DNA from: Kofleriaceae bacterium
GTDB lineage: Bacteria; Myxococcota_A; Polyangia; Haliangiales; Haliangiaceae
Reading direction: 5' to 3'
Assembly: GCA_013368795.1 (NCBI GenBank)
Contig: JABFXX010000535.1
Span: 1 to 38,165, forward strand
DNA: 38,165 nucleotides
Both the position numbers and the translations under genes were made by a program. Position 1 is the first letter of the stretch. The number at the start of each line of letters is the position of its first letter. This document shows, piece by piece, positions 21,284 to 29,545 of the stretch. The notes below the pieces were generated by a model. That model had not been told where the DNA came from. It saw nothing but the letters and a program-made list of their open reading frames with translations, and did not search any database.

Positions 21284-23029
21284 TCACATCGAGATCGAGC
21301 CCTTGCGGAAGTCGGTGTTGCGCAGGTGGATGTTGATGCACACGGGGCGTCCCGACTTCGCGATCGCCTTGGCCTCCGCGAGCGTCTGGTCGACGCGCGC
21401 GGGATCGGTGAGCACGAGGCCGACGCCGCCGTAGCCCTCGGCGACCCGGTGATAGTCGCTGCGGCGCAGGTCGGTACCGAGAGACGTGCCGAGGACCTCG
21501 ACCTGCTCGCGCGCGATCTGCATCCACGACGCGTCGTTGCCGATGAGCGCGATCGGCGCGACGCCGTGGCGAACGTACGTGTCGAACTCGGCGAGCGTGT
21601 AGGCGCTCGAGCCATCGCCCCAGACGAGCCAGACCTCCCTGCCCGGCCGCACGAGCGCGGCACCGAGTGCGAAGCCGCCGCCGACGCCGAGCGTGCCGAA
21701 CACGCCGGGATCGAGCCAGGAGAGCGGCGCGCGCGGACGGACGATGTAGCTCGCGGTCGCGACGAAGTCGCCACCGTCGACGACGAGCACCGCGTCGTCG
21801 GCCATCGCCTCGTCGAGGCGCGTGAAGAAGTGGATCGGATCGACGAGCTCGCCCTTGGGCGCGGACTTGGCTGCGATCTCGGCGTCGCGCGTGCTCTCGC
21901 GATCGCGCAGCGCCCTGAGCCAGTCGGCGCGGCCGTCGGCGCCGGCGCCACCACCGACACGCTCGGCGAGCGCGACGAGGAAGTCGCCCGCGTGCATCTC
22001 GAGCGCGATGTCGGGACGGCGGTTCTTGCGCAGCTCGTGCGACGAAAGGTTCGCGGCGATGAGCGTGCCCTGCTTGTTGATGCCGCGGCCGTAACCGAGG
22101 CGGAAGTCGAACGGGAAGCCGCACACGATCACGCAGTCGGATTCCTTGAGCGCCTGGCCGCGGTTGTGGCGGAGCTGCAGCTCGTGCGTGCGACCGAGGA
22201 GGCCGCGCGCCGTGCCCGCGAGGTAGACCGGCGCGCCGATCGTGCCGATCGCGCGGGCGAGCCGGCCCGGATCCTTGACGCCGACGAGCGTCTGGCTGCC
22301 GATGACGATGACCGGCTTCTTCGCGGCGCGCAGTGCCTCGGCGGCCTTGTCGATCGGGCCCTCGCTGCGAAGCTTGGGGAGCCTGACCGGGATGTCGAGC
22401 TCGGGCATCGTCGGCGCGCGGAACTGACGGTAGAGGTGACCCTTGATGTAGAGCTCGAGCGCCTTGGCGCCGATGCCCTTGGCCTTGCCGAGTCCGGTCT
22501 CCTTCTCGTACCAGGTCCGGACGATCGCTTCGGGATAGAGGATATCGACCGGAACCTCGACGAAGACGGGCCCCGGGACACCCTCGGTCGCGATCTCGAT
22601 CGCGCGCTCGACGGTCGGCCCGAGCGCGGGGACCGTCTTCACCGTCGTGGCCCACTTCACGAGCGGCTTCATCAGCGTGAGCTGATCGATGTCCTGGAGC
22701 GCGCCGCGGCCCTTGAGGAGCGTTGCCGTCGCGCCGCCGAACAGGATGATCGGCGACTGCGCCATCTGCGCGTTCTTGATCGCGGTGATCGTGTTCGTGA
22801 CACCAGGCCCCGCGGTGACCGCGGCGGCGCCGATCGTGCCCGTCATGCGCGCGACCGCGTCGGCGGCAAAGACTGCATTCCCCTCGTCGCGGACGTCGAC
22901 GACCTTGATCCCGCGCGCTTGAGCGCCGGTCAGGATCGGCGAGATGTGACCGCCGCACAGCGTGAACAGGTGCGTGACGCCATGTCGCGTCAGGACGTCA
23001 GCAATGATGTCTCCGCCATGTTGGGGCAT
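21284..23029 (-). CDS. thiamine-diphosphate 2-hydroxyacyl-CoA lyase, HACL2/ILVBL type
   Basis: The product is 581 residues with the three-domain ThDP fold. The best match I recall is animal ILVBL (HACL2) rather than acetolactate synthase: [74 protein letters not shown] and [11 protein letters not shown], then [20 protein letters not shown]. The ThDP site ([30 protein letters not shown]) and the C-terminal [10 protein letters not shown] are also ILVBL-like. HACL2 cleaves 2-hydroxy fatty acyl-CoA to a one-carbon-shorter aldehyde and formyl-CoA. Glu29-equivalent chemistry is kept in the DEGN segment. The gene is divergent from a fatty-acid-hydroxylase-like gene with only 45 bp between, consistent with a shared alpha-oxidation role. 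Confidence 0.85.
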   Translation of the reverse strand: MPQHGGDIIADVLTRHGVTHLFTLCGGHISPILTGAQARGIKVVDVRDEGNAVFAADAVARMTGTIGAAAVTAGPGVTNTITAIKNAQMAQSPIILFGGATATLLKGRGALQDIDQLTLMKPLVKWATTVKTVPALGPTVERAIEIATEGVPGPVFVEVPVDILYPEAIVRTWYEKETGLGKAKGIGAKALELYIKGHLYRQFRAPTMPELDIPVRLPKLRSEGPIDKAAEALRAAKKPVIVIGSQTLVGVKDPGRLARAIGTIGAPVYLAGTARGLLGRTHELQLRHNRGQALKESDCVIVCGFPFDFRLGYGRGINKQGTLIAANLSSHELRKNRRPDIALEMHAGDFLVALAERVGGGAGADGRADWLRALRDRESTRDAEIAAKSAPKGELVDPIHFFTRLDEAMADDAVLVVDGGDFVATASYIVRPRAPLSWLDPGVFGTLGVGGGFALGAALVRPGREVWLVWGDGSSAYTLAEFDTYVRHGVAPIALIGNDASWMQIAREQVEVLGTSLGTDLRRSDYHRVAEGYGGVGLVLTDPARVDQTLAEAKAIAKSGRPVCINIHLRNTDFRKGSISM

Positions 23030-23036
23030 GGCGCGT

Positions 23037-23069
23037 ACTATAGTGCGGGCAAATCAGCGTTGAGCTGAT
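23037..23069. promoter_or_regulatory. shared divergent promoter with palindromes (HACL2-like / hydroxylase-like genes)
   Basis: The 45-bp gap between the two start codons holds ACTATAGT at 23037-23044, a palindrome that provides TATAGT (5/6 match to TATAAT) on both strands. It also holds ATCAGC-GTTGA-GCTGAT at 23053-23069, a perfect 6-bp inverted repeat. On the minus strand TATAGT ends 7 bases before the lyase ATG, so that message could be leaderless. Such a compact arrangement suggests common control of both genes. No clear -35 is seen on either strand. Confidence 0.4.
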
Positions 23070-23074
23070 CTGAT

Positions 23075-23941
23075 ATGTCGAATCTCGTTCTCTACGCGAT
23101 TCCTGCCTTCATCGCGCTCATCGTGCTCGAGGTCCTCTGGGCACGCCGAGCCGGTGGCGCCGATGTCGTCGGCTACGAGCTGCGCGATACGACGGCAAGT
23201 CTGTCGATGGGACTCGCGAACGTCATCGTGTCGGCGGGCGCGAAGCTCGTCTCGATCCCGTTCTTCGCGCTGCTCTACGAGCACCGCATTGCCGACCTCG
23301 GTCAGCCCGCGATGGCGTGGTCGTGGCTGGTGCTGCTCGTCGCCGAAGACTTTTGTTACTACTGGTTCCATCGCACGCACCACGAGGTGCGTCTGCTGTG
23401 GGCCGCGCACGTCAACCACCACTCGAGTCAGCACTACAACCTGTCGACCGCGCTCCGGCAGGCACTGCTGACGCCACTGACCGGTCCGATCTTCTGGGCA
23501 CCGCTGCCGCTGCTCGGGTTCCCGCCGTGGATGGTGCTGACCGCGCAGGCGTGGAGCCTCCTCTATCAGTTCTGGCTCCATACCGAAGCGATTCGAAATC
23601 TCGGTCCGCTCGAATACGTTCTCAACACGCCGTCACATCACCGCGTGCACCACGGCAAGAACGTCCGCTACCTCGACAGGAACCACGGCGGCATCTTCAT
23701 CGTGTGGGATCGCCTGTTCGGCACGTTCGAGCGCGAGGGCGAGCGCGTCGTCTATGGCCTGACGAAAGACATCGGCACGTTCAACCTCGTGAAGATCGGA
23801 TTTCACGAGCTGTCGGCGATCGCCGCCGACGTGCGCCGCGCTCCCGGGTTGCGCGCCAAGCTCGGCTACATCTTCGCGCCGCCCGGCTGGAGCCACGACG
23901 GTTCGACCAAGACCGCCGGCCAGCTGCAGAAGATGCTTTGA
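23075..23941 (+). CDS. fatty acid hydroxylase/sterol desaturase superfamily membrane di-iron enzyme
   Basis: The product is 288 residues with about four to five membrane segments. The di-iron histidine clusters of the family are complete: H99, H102 and H103 in WFHRTHHE; H112, H115, H116 and H120 in HVNHHSSQHYN; and H188, H189, H192 and H193 in SHHRVHHGKN. The motif NHGGIFIVWDRLFGTF after the last cluster is typical of the alkylglycerol monooxygenase/ERG3-like branch. Members insert one oxygen into lipids or fatty acyl chains using O2 and electrons from a reductase. Positioned head-to-head with a 2-hydroxyacyl-CoA lyase gene, it may make the 2-hydroxy lipids which that enzyme cleaves; this pairing is inference. 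Confidence 0.9.
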   Translation: MSNLVLYAIPAFIALIVLEVLWARRAGGADVVGYELRDTTASLSMGLANVIVSAGAKLVSIPFFALLYEHRIADLGQPAMAWSWLVLLVAEDFCYYWFHRTHHEVRLLWAAHVNHHSSQHYNLSTALRQALLTPLTGPIFWAPLPLLGFPPWMVLTAQAWSLLYQFWLHTEAIRNLGPLEYVLNTPSHHRVHHGKNVRYLDRNHGGIFIVWDRLFGTFEREGERVVYGLTKDIGTFNLVKIGFHELSAIAADVRRAPGLRAKLGYIFAPPGWSHDGSTKTAGQLQKML

Positions 23942-23948
23942 GCTGCAA

Positions 23949-24731
23949 CTAGTTCGGCGGGCGCGCGAACACCAGCGCGTCCTTCGGTGTGCCCGGGAGC
24001 TGCGACTCGATATAGTGATCGAGCTTGTCGAGCAGGTACCAGGTGCCGAGCGGGTTCGCGTGGAGACCGTCGATCGCCATGAGCTCGGCCGCTGGCTTCT
24101 TCTCGCCACCGGGCAGCGTGATCTCCGCTCCCGCGCGCAGCGGTGCGGTCCACTCGCCCAGCGGCACGAGGATCACGTGGTCGCGCGCGGCAAACGTCCG
24201 GATGCGTTCGTTCGCGGCATCGAGCGTCGCCTGAGACGGAATCGCGTCCTTCGGGAGCAGCATCTCGCTCGCGGTCGTGATCAGCGGAACATCGGCGATG
24301 ACGATCCACGCACCGCCTGCCCTCGCCTGCTCGAGTCGATCGAGCGCGGTCGTGAGCGCCTGGTCGTGCCACGCGGGATCGCTCGATCCATAGACATCCC
24401 AGAACAACAGATCGAGCGCGACGATCGTGGTCGGCTTGAACGCGACCGCCTGATCGAGCTGGCGCTTGGTGTCGCCCATCGGGTCGCGGAACATCATCAC
24501 GTTCGCGGCGGTGTCGACCTTCGAGCGCTTCGCGGCGGCCGTGAACGCATCCCCAAACGGTGTCCCGCCGAACCCGGCCGACACGCTCGCGCCCACGATG
24601 GCGATCCGGTCCAGCGGCAATGACGGGCCCTGACCGGGATGCGACTGACCACCGCTGCCGCAGCTGGGGGCGAAGACCACAAGCCCCAGCCACAAGACGA
24701 GCCCCACCTGGGACCACCGAGATTCACGCAT
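23949..24731 (-). CDS. SGNH/GDSL-family hydrolase lipoprotein
   Basis: The product is 260 residues from ATG 24731 (an in-frame ATG at 24749 adds six residues). A signal peptide ends in APSC with lipid Cys24. The nucleophile block is VGASVSAGFGG with Ser49, replacing the usual GDS by GAS, and the second catalytic block is IDGLHANPLG near residue 227, giving Asp and His. Block III appears as LDLLFWDVYG without the canonical GxND. The protein is therefore an exported lipase/esterase or carbohydrate-esterase-like hydrolase whose substrate is unknown. Its 3' end is 7 bases from the convergent hydroxylase-like gene. It is divergently oriented to the di-heme operon, with a 247-bp gap rich in palindromes. 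Confidence 0.8.
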   Translation of the reverse strand: MRESRWSQVGLVLWLGLVVFAPSCGSGGQSHPGQGPSLPLDRIAIVGASVSAGFGGTPFGDAFTAAAKRSKVDTAANVMMFRDPMGDTKRQLDQAVAFKPTTIVALDLLFWDVYGSSDPAWHDQALTTALDRLEQARAGGAWIVIADVPLITTASEMLLPKDAIPSQATLDAANERIRTFAARDHVILVPLGEWTAPLRAGAEITLPGGEKKPAAELMAIDGLHANPLGTWYLLDKLDHYIESQLPGTPKDALVFARPPN

Positions 24732-24794
24732 ATGGTTGATGTTGCACATTCTGGACTCGTATTTTCAATTACTTAACGAGTGGGCACAGTTGAC

Positions 24795-24840
24795 CCCAGC
24801 TGGGGGTGGGGACCTCATGGCGGGATCTGACCCCACCCCT
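24795..24840. repeat. overlapping palindromes in the divergent intergenic region
   Basis: CCCCAGCTGGGG at 24795-24806 is a perfect 12-bp palindrome. Its right half overlaps GGGGTGGGG (24804-24812), which pairs perfectly with CCCCACCCC at 24832-24840 across a 19-base loop. The two structures share bases and cannot form together. The block lies between the hydrolase gene and the promoter proposed for the heme operon and may be a protein-binding site or part of an RNA leader of the hydrolase gene. Confidence 0.7.
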
Positions 24841-24870
24841 GTAGTGCACTGGGTTTCACCTAGTTAGAGC

Positions 24871-24914
24871 CACTGTACAGCCTGTGCACAGTGGCATCGA
24901 CGTTGCTGTAGGAT
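24871..24914 (+). promoter_or_regulatory. promoter and overlapping inverted repeat of the heme/DUF1501 operon
   Basis: TGCACA at 24886-24891 (4/6 match to TTGACA) and TAGGAT at 24909-24914 are separated by 17 bp and could be -35 and -10. An inverted repeat with 10-base arms and one mismatch, CCACTGTACA (24871-24880) and TGCACAGTGG (24886-24895), covers the -35, as expected of a repressor or activator site. The ATG codons at 24913 and 24922 would then lie within or at the start of the transcript, which favours the downstream start at 24979. Confidence 0.45.
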
Positions 24915-24978
24915 GCGCTTCATGCTGGGTGGTCTCATTGCAAACAAGGGCACCGGGGCTCTCAAGTCCCGGAAGGCC

Positions 24979-26181
24979 ATGTTGGACACCCTCATGAGGC
25001 ATCTCCCTATGGTTCGACTGTCTGTGGGGGCCTTCGTGGCCCTGGCTCTGGTGGGCTGCAGCGGTCTCATTGACGACGGTGGGGGCGAAACCCTGACCGC
25101 CGAGGAGCAGGCCGCGCGCACCCTCTTCTCTCAGAAGGCAAAGCCGGTGCTCGATACCAGCTGCGCCTCCTGCCACTCGGGCTCCGACCCGACCGTCGCG
25201 TTCCTCCAGGGTGCAAACCCGATGGAAGTCCGCGAGAAGCTGATGTCTTTCGACCCGCAGGTCGTGAACCTCGAGGCTCCGACCTCGTCGCGCCTGCTCA
25301 CGAAGGGCGCTCACTCGGGTCCCTCGCTGCTCGCGACGCAGGCCTCGGACCTGCTCGAGTGGATCAGCGCGGAGCGCGACGCGGCCAACGTGACGGGGAA
25401 CGGAGACACCAGCCTCAAGACGGAGCCGTTCACCCCGCTCCTCTGCACCGCGGGCGTCCCGGGCGACCCGACGTGCCCGATCAACCTCGTCGACATCAGC
25501 TCGCTCGTGGAGGGCTGGGCCGGCGCGAAGATCAAGTTCGTCGCGCAGCCGCTGTCGCAGGACCTCTACCTGACGAACCTCGCGATCGAAGGCGGCACCG
25601 AGGGCGTGTACCTCGAGCACCCGCTGTTCGTGTCGGTGCCGCTCGACGGCCAGCCGATCCCGGACACGCTCGACCGCTACTTCGACGTGAAGATCAACAT
25701 GAAGGCCGGCGACGAGCCGCAGCCGATCGGTGGCGGCAGCGCGGCGTTCATCAACTTCACGCCCGGCAACCGTCTCGCGATCCACTTCAAGGTCGTCGAT
25801 CGCTATCGCGACGAGGGCGGCATGGGCGGCGGCATTACCGGCGCGACCGGCTGCAAGAAGCTCGCGGAGTTCAAGGCCAACGCGAAGACGCCGCTGCAGA
25901 ACAGCTGCGGTAGCTGCCACGCGAACGCCGGCAACGCGAACGCGCGCGGCGCGATGGACATCACCGGCGTCAACGCGACCGACGATGCGACGCTGCAGAA
26001 CGTCTGCAACCAGGTGCGCACTCGCATCAACTTCACCGACACGAATCAGAGCGGTTTCTTCATCGCCCCGAACCCCGCGCAGGGAACGAACCACCCGTTC
26101 AAGTTCCCGGCGCAGGGCAACTTCGACACCTTCAAAGCGGCTGTGGATGTTTGGGTCCAGGCCGAGAAAACTGCCCAGTAG
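24979..26181 (+). CDS. di-heme cytochrome c-type lipoprotein, first gene of an export operon
   Basis: The product is 400 residues from ATG 24979. Earlier in-frame ATGs (24913, 24922) would give an overlong signal peptide, and ATGs at 24994 and 25012 are also possible. The signal ends in ALVGC with lipid Cys27. Two heme motifs are present: C62-A-S-C65-H66 (DTSCASCHSG) and C310-G-S-C313-H314 (NSCGSCHANAGN). About 245 residues of beta-rich sequence lie between them (VYLEHPLFVSVPLDG, FINFTPGNRLAIHFKVVD). The heme contexts resemble planctomycete-type cytochrome domains that accompany DUF1549/DUF1501 proteins. It would sit in the periplasm or on the outer membrane and pass electrons to or from the next gene's mono-heme protein, 20 bp downstream. 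Confidence 0.82.
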   Translation: MLDTLMRHLPMVRLSVGAFVALALVGCSGLIDDGGGETLTAEEQAARTLFSQKAKPVLDTSCASCHSGSDPTVAFLQGANPMEVREKLMSFDPQVVNLEAPTSSRLLTKGAHSGPSLLATQASDLLEWISAERDAANVTGNGDTSLKTEPFTPLLCTAGVPGDPTCPINLVDISSLVEGWAGAKIKFVAQPLSQDLYLTNLAIEGGTEGVYLEHPLFVSVPLDGQPIPDTLDRYFDVKINMKAGDEPQPIGGGSAAFINFTPGNRLAIHFKVVDRYRDEGGMGGGITGATGCKKLAEFKANAKTPLQNSCGSCHANAGNANARGAMDITGVNATDDATLQNVCNQVRTRINFTDTNQSGFFIAPNPAQGTNHPFKFPAQGNFDTFKAAVDVWVQAEKTAQ

Positions 26182-26201
26182 TTCCGCGTAAAGGAGCACC
26201 C

Positions 26202-27404
26202 ATGAAGAGGATCTCAGCACTGCTTTTGGCTGCCGCGTGTGCGGTACCGGCCTGCAGCTCCGACCCCGGAGACAACGGCATGGGCTCCGGCTCTGGTTCC
26301 AACAACGGATCCGGCAGCGGAGACGAATGGGACCAGCAGCTGTCGGCTCGCGAGCTCGACTACAACGCTGCTCTTCGCATCGCCGCGCTGCGCCTGACCG
26401 GCGCGCTGCCGACCATGGCGGAGATCAACGAGATCGCGACCGCGCCCGACGACGCCGGGAAGAAGACGGCGTACGAGGCACGGATCGCCGAGTACATGGG
26501 CCGCCCGACGTTCTCGACCCAGATGTTCCTGTTCTGGCGTGACACGTTCAAGATGGGCGAGACCGCGATGCTCGACACCGCGCCGGCGTTCGCCGCGCGC
26601 CTGTCGGTCAACAACGGCTCGTACATGGACATGTTCACGGCGGGCTCGGACAACTGCCCGACGTTCGACATGGGCACCGGAACGTTCACGTCGGCGGAGT
26701 GCACCAACGGCGGTCCGAAGGCGGGTCTCCTCACGAACCCGGGCATCCAGGCGCACTACTTCGGCAACCTCGCGTTCCGTCGCTCGCGCTTCTACCAGGA
26801 GACCTTCGTCTGCACGAAGTTCCCCGCGGAGATCTCGGCGACCCCGACCGACGTCGGCGGCGCCGCGCCCTACACCGGCGTGTGGCCGTTCGACTCGATC
26901 GCGAGCCCGACCAACGGCGGCGGTCGCATCAACTTCCAGGACACGTCGGCGGTCATTTGCGCGAACTGCCACTCGACGCTGAACCACCTGACGCCGCTCT
27001 TCGCGTACTACGACGATCAGGGCGTCTACAAGCAGGCCATCTCGGTGCCGACGCCGCTCGACGGCGCGCCGCTCGCGAAGATGTCCGACTACCTGCCCGA
27101 CGGCCAGCAGACCGCGTGGCGCCAGGGCGTCCCGGCCACTGACCTCCCGGCGCTCGGCACGGCGATGGCCGCCGACCCGGCGGTCGCCGAGTGTGGCGTC
27201 GCGCGCATGTGGAACTGGGCGATGGGCAAGACGGATATCGTCGACACCCTCCAGGAAGTCCCGCACGAGACGATCGCGGCGCAGATCGATGCGTTCACCG
27301 CGAGCGGCTACAAGATGAAGGACCTCATCTACGGCGTGTTCACCGCCGATGACTTCGTGAAATTCTCGAAGGCCCCGGGCGCCCCCGGCACGGGTACGAA
27401 CTGA
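26202..27404 (+). CDS. mono-heme DUF1549/DUF1592-like lipoprotein
   Basis: The product is 400 residues. ATG 26202 has a good ribosome site, AAGGAG at 26191-26196. The signal peptide ends in VPAC with Cys18, followed by a Gly/Ser-rich spacer (25-40). Residues 50-120 (AALRIAALRLTGALPTMAEI, KKTAYEARIAEYMGRPTF) resemble the start of DUF1549/DUF1592-type domains of planctomycetes and myxobacteria. A single heme site is at C253-A-N-C256-H257 (ICANCHSTLNHLTPLF). The C-terminal 90 residues contain MWNWAMGKTDIVD and GYKMKDLIYGVFTADDFVKF, also seen in these families. The biochemical role is unproven; they are thought to be surface or periplasmic redox-linked degradative proteins. Co-operonic with a DUF1501-like Tat protein, the usual partner. 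Confidence 0.78.
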   Translation: MKRISALLLAAACAVPACSSDPGDNGMGSGSGSNNGSGSGDEWDQQLSARELDYNAALRIAALRLTGALPTMAEINEIATAPDDAGKKTAYEARIAEYMGRPTFSTQMFLFWRDTFKMGETAMLDTAPAFAARLSVNNGSYMDMFTAGSDNCPTFDMGTGTFTSAECTNGGPKAGLLTNPGIQAHYFGNLAFRRSRFYQETFVCTKFPAEISATPTDVGGAAPYTGVWPFDSIASPTNGGGRINFQDTSAVICANCHSTLNHLTPLFAYYDDQGVYKQAISVPTPLDGAPLAKMSDYLPDGQQTAWRQGVPATDLPALGTAMAADPAVAECGVARMWNWAMGKTDIVDTLQEVPHETIAAQIDAFTASGYKMKDLIYGVFTADDFVKFSKAPGAPGTGTN

Positions 27405-27415
27405 GGAGGACGACC

Positions 27416-28078
27416 ATGAGCCGCATTGGATATACCCTCGCAATCCTGGCTTCGTCGGTCTTGGCCTCCGCCTGCACCGATGACATCAACGCCCCCGTCG
27501 ATCAGCCGGCTGGCTCGACCGCCGGTAACGAAGAGTCGACCTTCGACCACGAGAACGACTACATCTCCCCATGGGAGCTGCTCGATCGTCTCGCGAAGGA
27601 AGGCCCGCCGCGCTACACGTCGCGCGTCCACTCCTGCCCGAAGATTCGCTACCGCACGATGGGCGAGGTCCTCAAGGGCGTCGGCATCAACCCGGCGAAC
27701 ACGGCGGCCGTCTCGGCCGGTGACCTCTACCGCAACGGTATGAACGCGCTCGGCGGTCCGAACTACGCGAACCGCATCCGCGAGAACATCGCGGTCACGA
27801 CGTCGGGCGCCTCGCGCGCGTTCGACATCTACGCCGCCGGTGCAGACGAGGTCATCACCGCGTTCGCGAACAACACGATCGCGCGCTGCCCCGGCGCGCA
27901 GCTGTTCGACGCGTCCAACGCGTGCCGCCCCGAAGGCATCACCTGCCTCCTCGGCGTTCCGGCGACGACCCGTCACCTCGAGTACTGCAACCTAACCGTT
28001 AACGGCGCAACTGATACTACCGTCGGCAAGCGTCTTGCCGTCGCGGCTCTCCTGGCCGCGGCCAACACCTGCGAGTGA
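27416..28078 (+). CDS. Cys-rich lipoprotein of the heme/DUF1501 operon
   Basis: The product is 220 residues. A strong ribosome site (GAGGAGG) precedes ATG 27416, only 11 bases after the previous stop. The signal peptide ends in LASAC with lipid Cys20. The mature part has six further cysteines, most near the C-terminus (ARCPGAQLFDASNACR, ITCLLGVPATTRHLEYC, ANTCE), suggesting disulfides. I recognise no domain. Segments such as YRTMGEVLKGVGIN and GGPNYANRIRENIAVTTSGA are distinctive and should make homologue searches easy. Its place between the mono-heme protein and the Tat-exported protein suggests a structural subunit or chaperone of the same exported complex. Confidence 0.7.
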   Translation: MSRIGYTLAILASSVLASACTDDINAPVDQPAGSTAGNEESTFDHENDYISPWELLDRLAKEGPPRYTSRVHSCPKIRYRTMGEVLKGVGINPANTAAVSAGDLYRNGMNALGGPNYANRIRENIAVTTSGASRAFDIYAAGADEVITAFANNTIARCPGAQLFDASNACRPEGITCLLGVPATTRHLEYCNLTVNGATDTTVGKRLAVAALLAAANTCE

Positions 28079-28089
28079 GGAGACCCACC

Positions 28090-29472
28090 ATGGCCAAATC
28101 ACCATTCTCCAAGCGTGACGAGCAGCGCGACATTACCCGCCGCGCGCTCATCAAGTGGAGCGTCGCAGCGGGCGCGGCTCTCGGTGTCTCGCGTTCGAAG
28201 GTCTTCGAGATCCTCGAGCGTACCGCAGGCAAGGACCTCGCATTCGCAGCGGCCGAAAACCCGACCACCCGCTCGGTCCACATCATCGCCGGCAACGGCG
28301 GTAACGCGTGGTTCCAGCTGCTGTGGCCGCACAACGACATCGCGGCCGCGAACAACCCGAACTTCGCCTGGCACCGTCCCGGCGAGTCGTCGCTGATCCC
28401 CGGCACCGACAAGCCGCTCACGAAGGGCCCGGACACCCCGTTCCAGGACCTCCCGGCCGCGCGTCAGATGACGGTGTTCCAGTGCGGCAACAACGAGACG
28501 CACACGGCGAACCCGACGTCGGTGCTCACGCTCAACGGCAACAACATCATCTCGGTCGCGAGCGCGCTGCAGTCGACCTCGCCGTCGGTCATCCCGATGA
28601 TCTCGATCGGCGGTGTCGATGCCGGTACCGCTCCGGGCGCGGCTCGTCCCGCGGCCGTCGGTAACGCGGATGGCGTTGTCGGCCTGTTCAACTCGGCCGC
28701 GTCGCGCGCCGGCGGTCTGCTCTCCAAGGCGGAGGACGCCCAGCTCTACAAGGCGCAGTACGACGCGTTCGCCCAGATGAACCGGGTGAACTCGACGACG
28801 AAGAGCTCGTACCAGACGGCCTCGAGCGCCGCGCAGTTCCTCGGTACGAACCTCGCCGCGAAGCTCCAGATCACGAACGAGGACCTCACCCGCTACGGCA
28901 TCGACGGTACGACGCGCGCCAACGTGCGCGACATCGGCCGCGCGCTCATCGTCGCGGTGAAGGCGTTCAGGATGGGCCTCACGAACTCCGTGTCGCTCCC
29001 GGCCATGCGCGACGATCCGCACGGCGCGTTCGCCGACGGCTCGGCGATGTCGGTCCCGCCGATGCTCCGCAAGGTCTTCGACGGCTTCATGAACGACCTC
29101 AAGAACACCGTCGACGACAACACCGGCAAGGTCCTGGCGGACGACACCGTCATGACGATCACCGGCGACACGACGAAGAACCCGCTGCAGCGCGGTGGCT
29201 GGCCGGACGGCACTCCGAATAACTCGAACGTTGTCTGGGTGTACTCGGCGGGCCACCTGATGTCGGGCTGGTTCGGCGGCACGCGCCGCGACGGCACGGC
29301 GCAGGGCTTCGACGCGAACGGCGCGACCGCGGCCTACAACGGCGCGAACACCGCTCGCTTCGCGATGGCCTCGATCGCGTACGCGATTGCCAAGCGCGAT
29401 GACCGCGCGATCACCAACTTCGCGAACGGCGTGAAGATCGGTGGCGTGTTCGGTCGCCTGAAGGACCTGTAA
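28090..29472 (+). CDS. Tat-exported DUF1501-like protein
   Basis: The product is 460 residues from ATG 28090, with GAGGAGA 6-12 bases upstream. The N-terminus has a twin-arginine signal: DITRRALIKWSVAAGAALG. The body shows the general plan of DUF1501 proteins (alkaline-phosphatase-like fold): a start strand SVHIIAGNGGNAWFQLLWP, a central DIGRALIVAVKAFRMGL, and a late segment VMTITGDTTKNPLQ followed by NNSNVVWVYSAGHLMSGWFG. The usual EFGRT motif of DUF1501 is not present, so the call is a remote one. Tat export implies folding with a cofactor or partner in the cytoplasm. It closes the operon; a clear intrinsic terminator follows 23 bases after the stop. Confidence 0.7.
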   Translation: MAKSPFSKRDEQRDITRRALIKWSVAAGAALGVSRSKVFEILERTAGKDLAFAAAENPTTRSVHIIAGNGGNAWFQLLWPHNDIAAANNPNFAWHRPGESSLIPGTDKPLTKGPDTPFQDLPAARQMTVFQCGNNETHTANPTSVLTLNGNNIISVASALQSTSPSVIPMISIGGVDAGTAPGAARPAAVGNADGVVGLFNSAASRAGGLLSKAEDAQLYKAQYDAFAQMNRVNSTTKSSYQTASSAAQFLGTNLAAKLQITNEDLTRYGIDGTTRANVRDIGRALIVAVKAFRMGLTNSVSLPAMRDDPHGAFADGSAMSVPPMLRKVFDGFMNDLKNTVDDNTGKVLADDTVMTITGDTTKNPLQRGGWPDGTPNNSNVVWVYSAGHLMSGWFGGTRRDGTAQGFDANGATAAYNGANTARFAMASIAYAIAKRDDRAITNFANGVKIGGVFGRLKDL

Positions 29473-29494
29473 GCGCAAAGCTTGCGACTCCGCG

Positions 29495-29527
29495 CCGGCG
29501 CCTCGAAAGGGCGCCGGTTTCGTTTTT
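29495..29527 (+). terminator. intrinsic terminator of the heme/DUF1501 operon
   Basis: CCGGCGCC (29495-29502) pairs perfectly with GGCGCCGG (29510-29517) around a 7-base loop TCGAAAG and is followed by TTTCGTTTTT. This is a textbook rho-independent terminator 23 bases after the stop of the DUF1501-like gene. Confidence 0.9.
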
Positions 29528-29545
29528 CGGCTACGCTCGACCCGC

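Noticed and set aside
21263-23068. A 601-codon plus-strand frame opposite the HACL2-like gene
   Set aside because: The minus-strand product matches a known enzyme along its whole length; the antisense frame has no motif.
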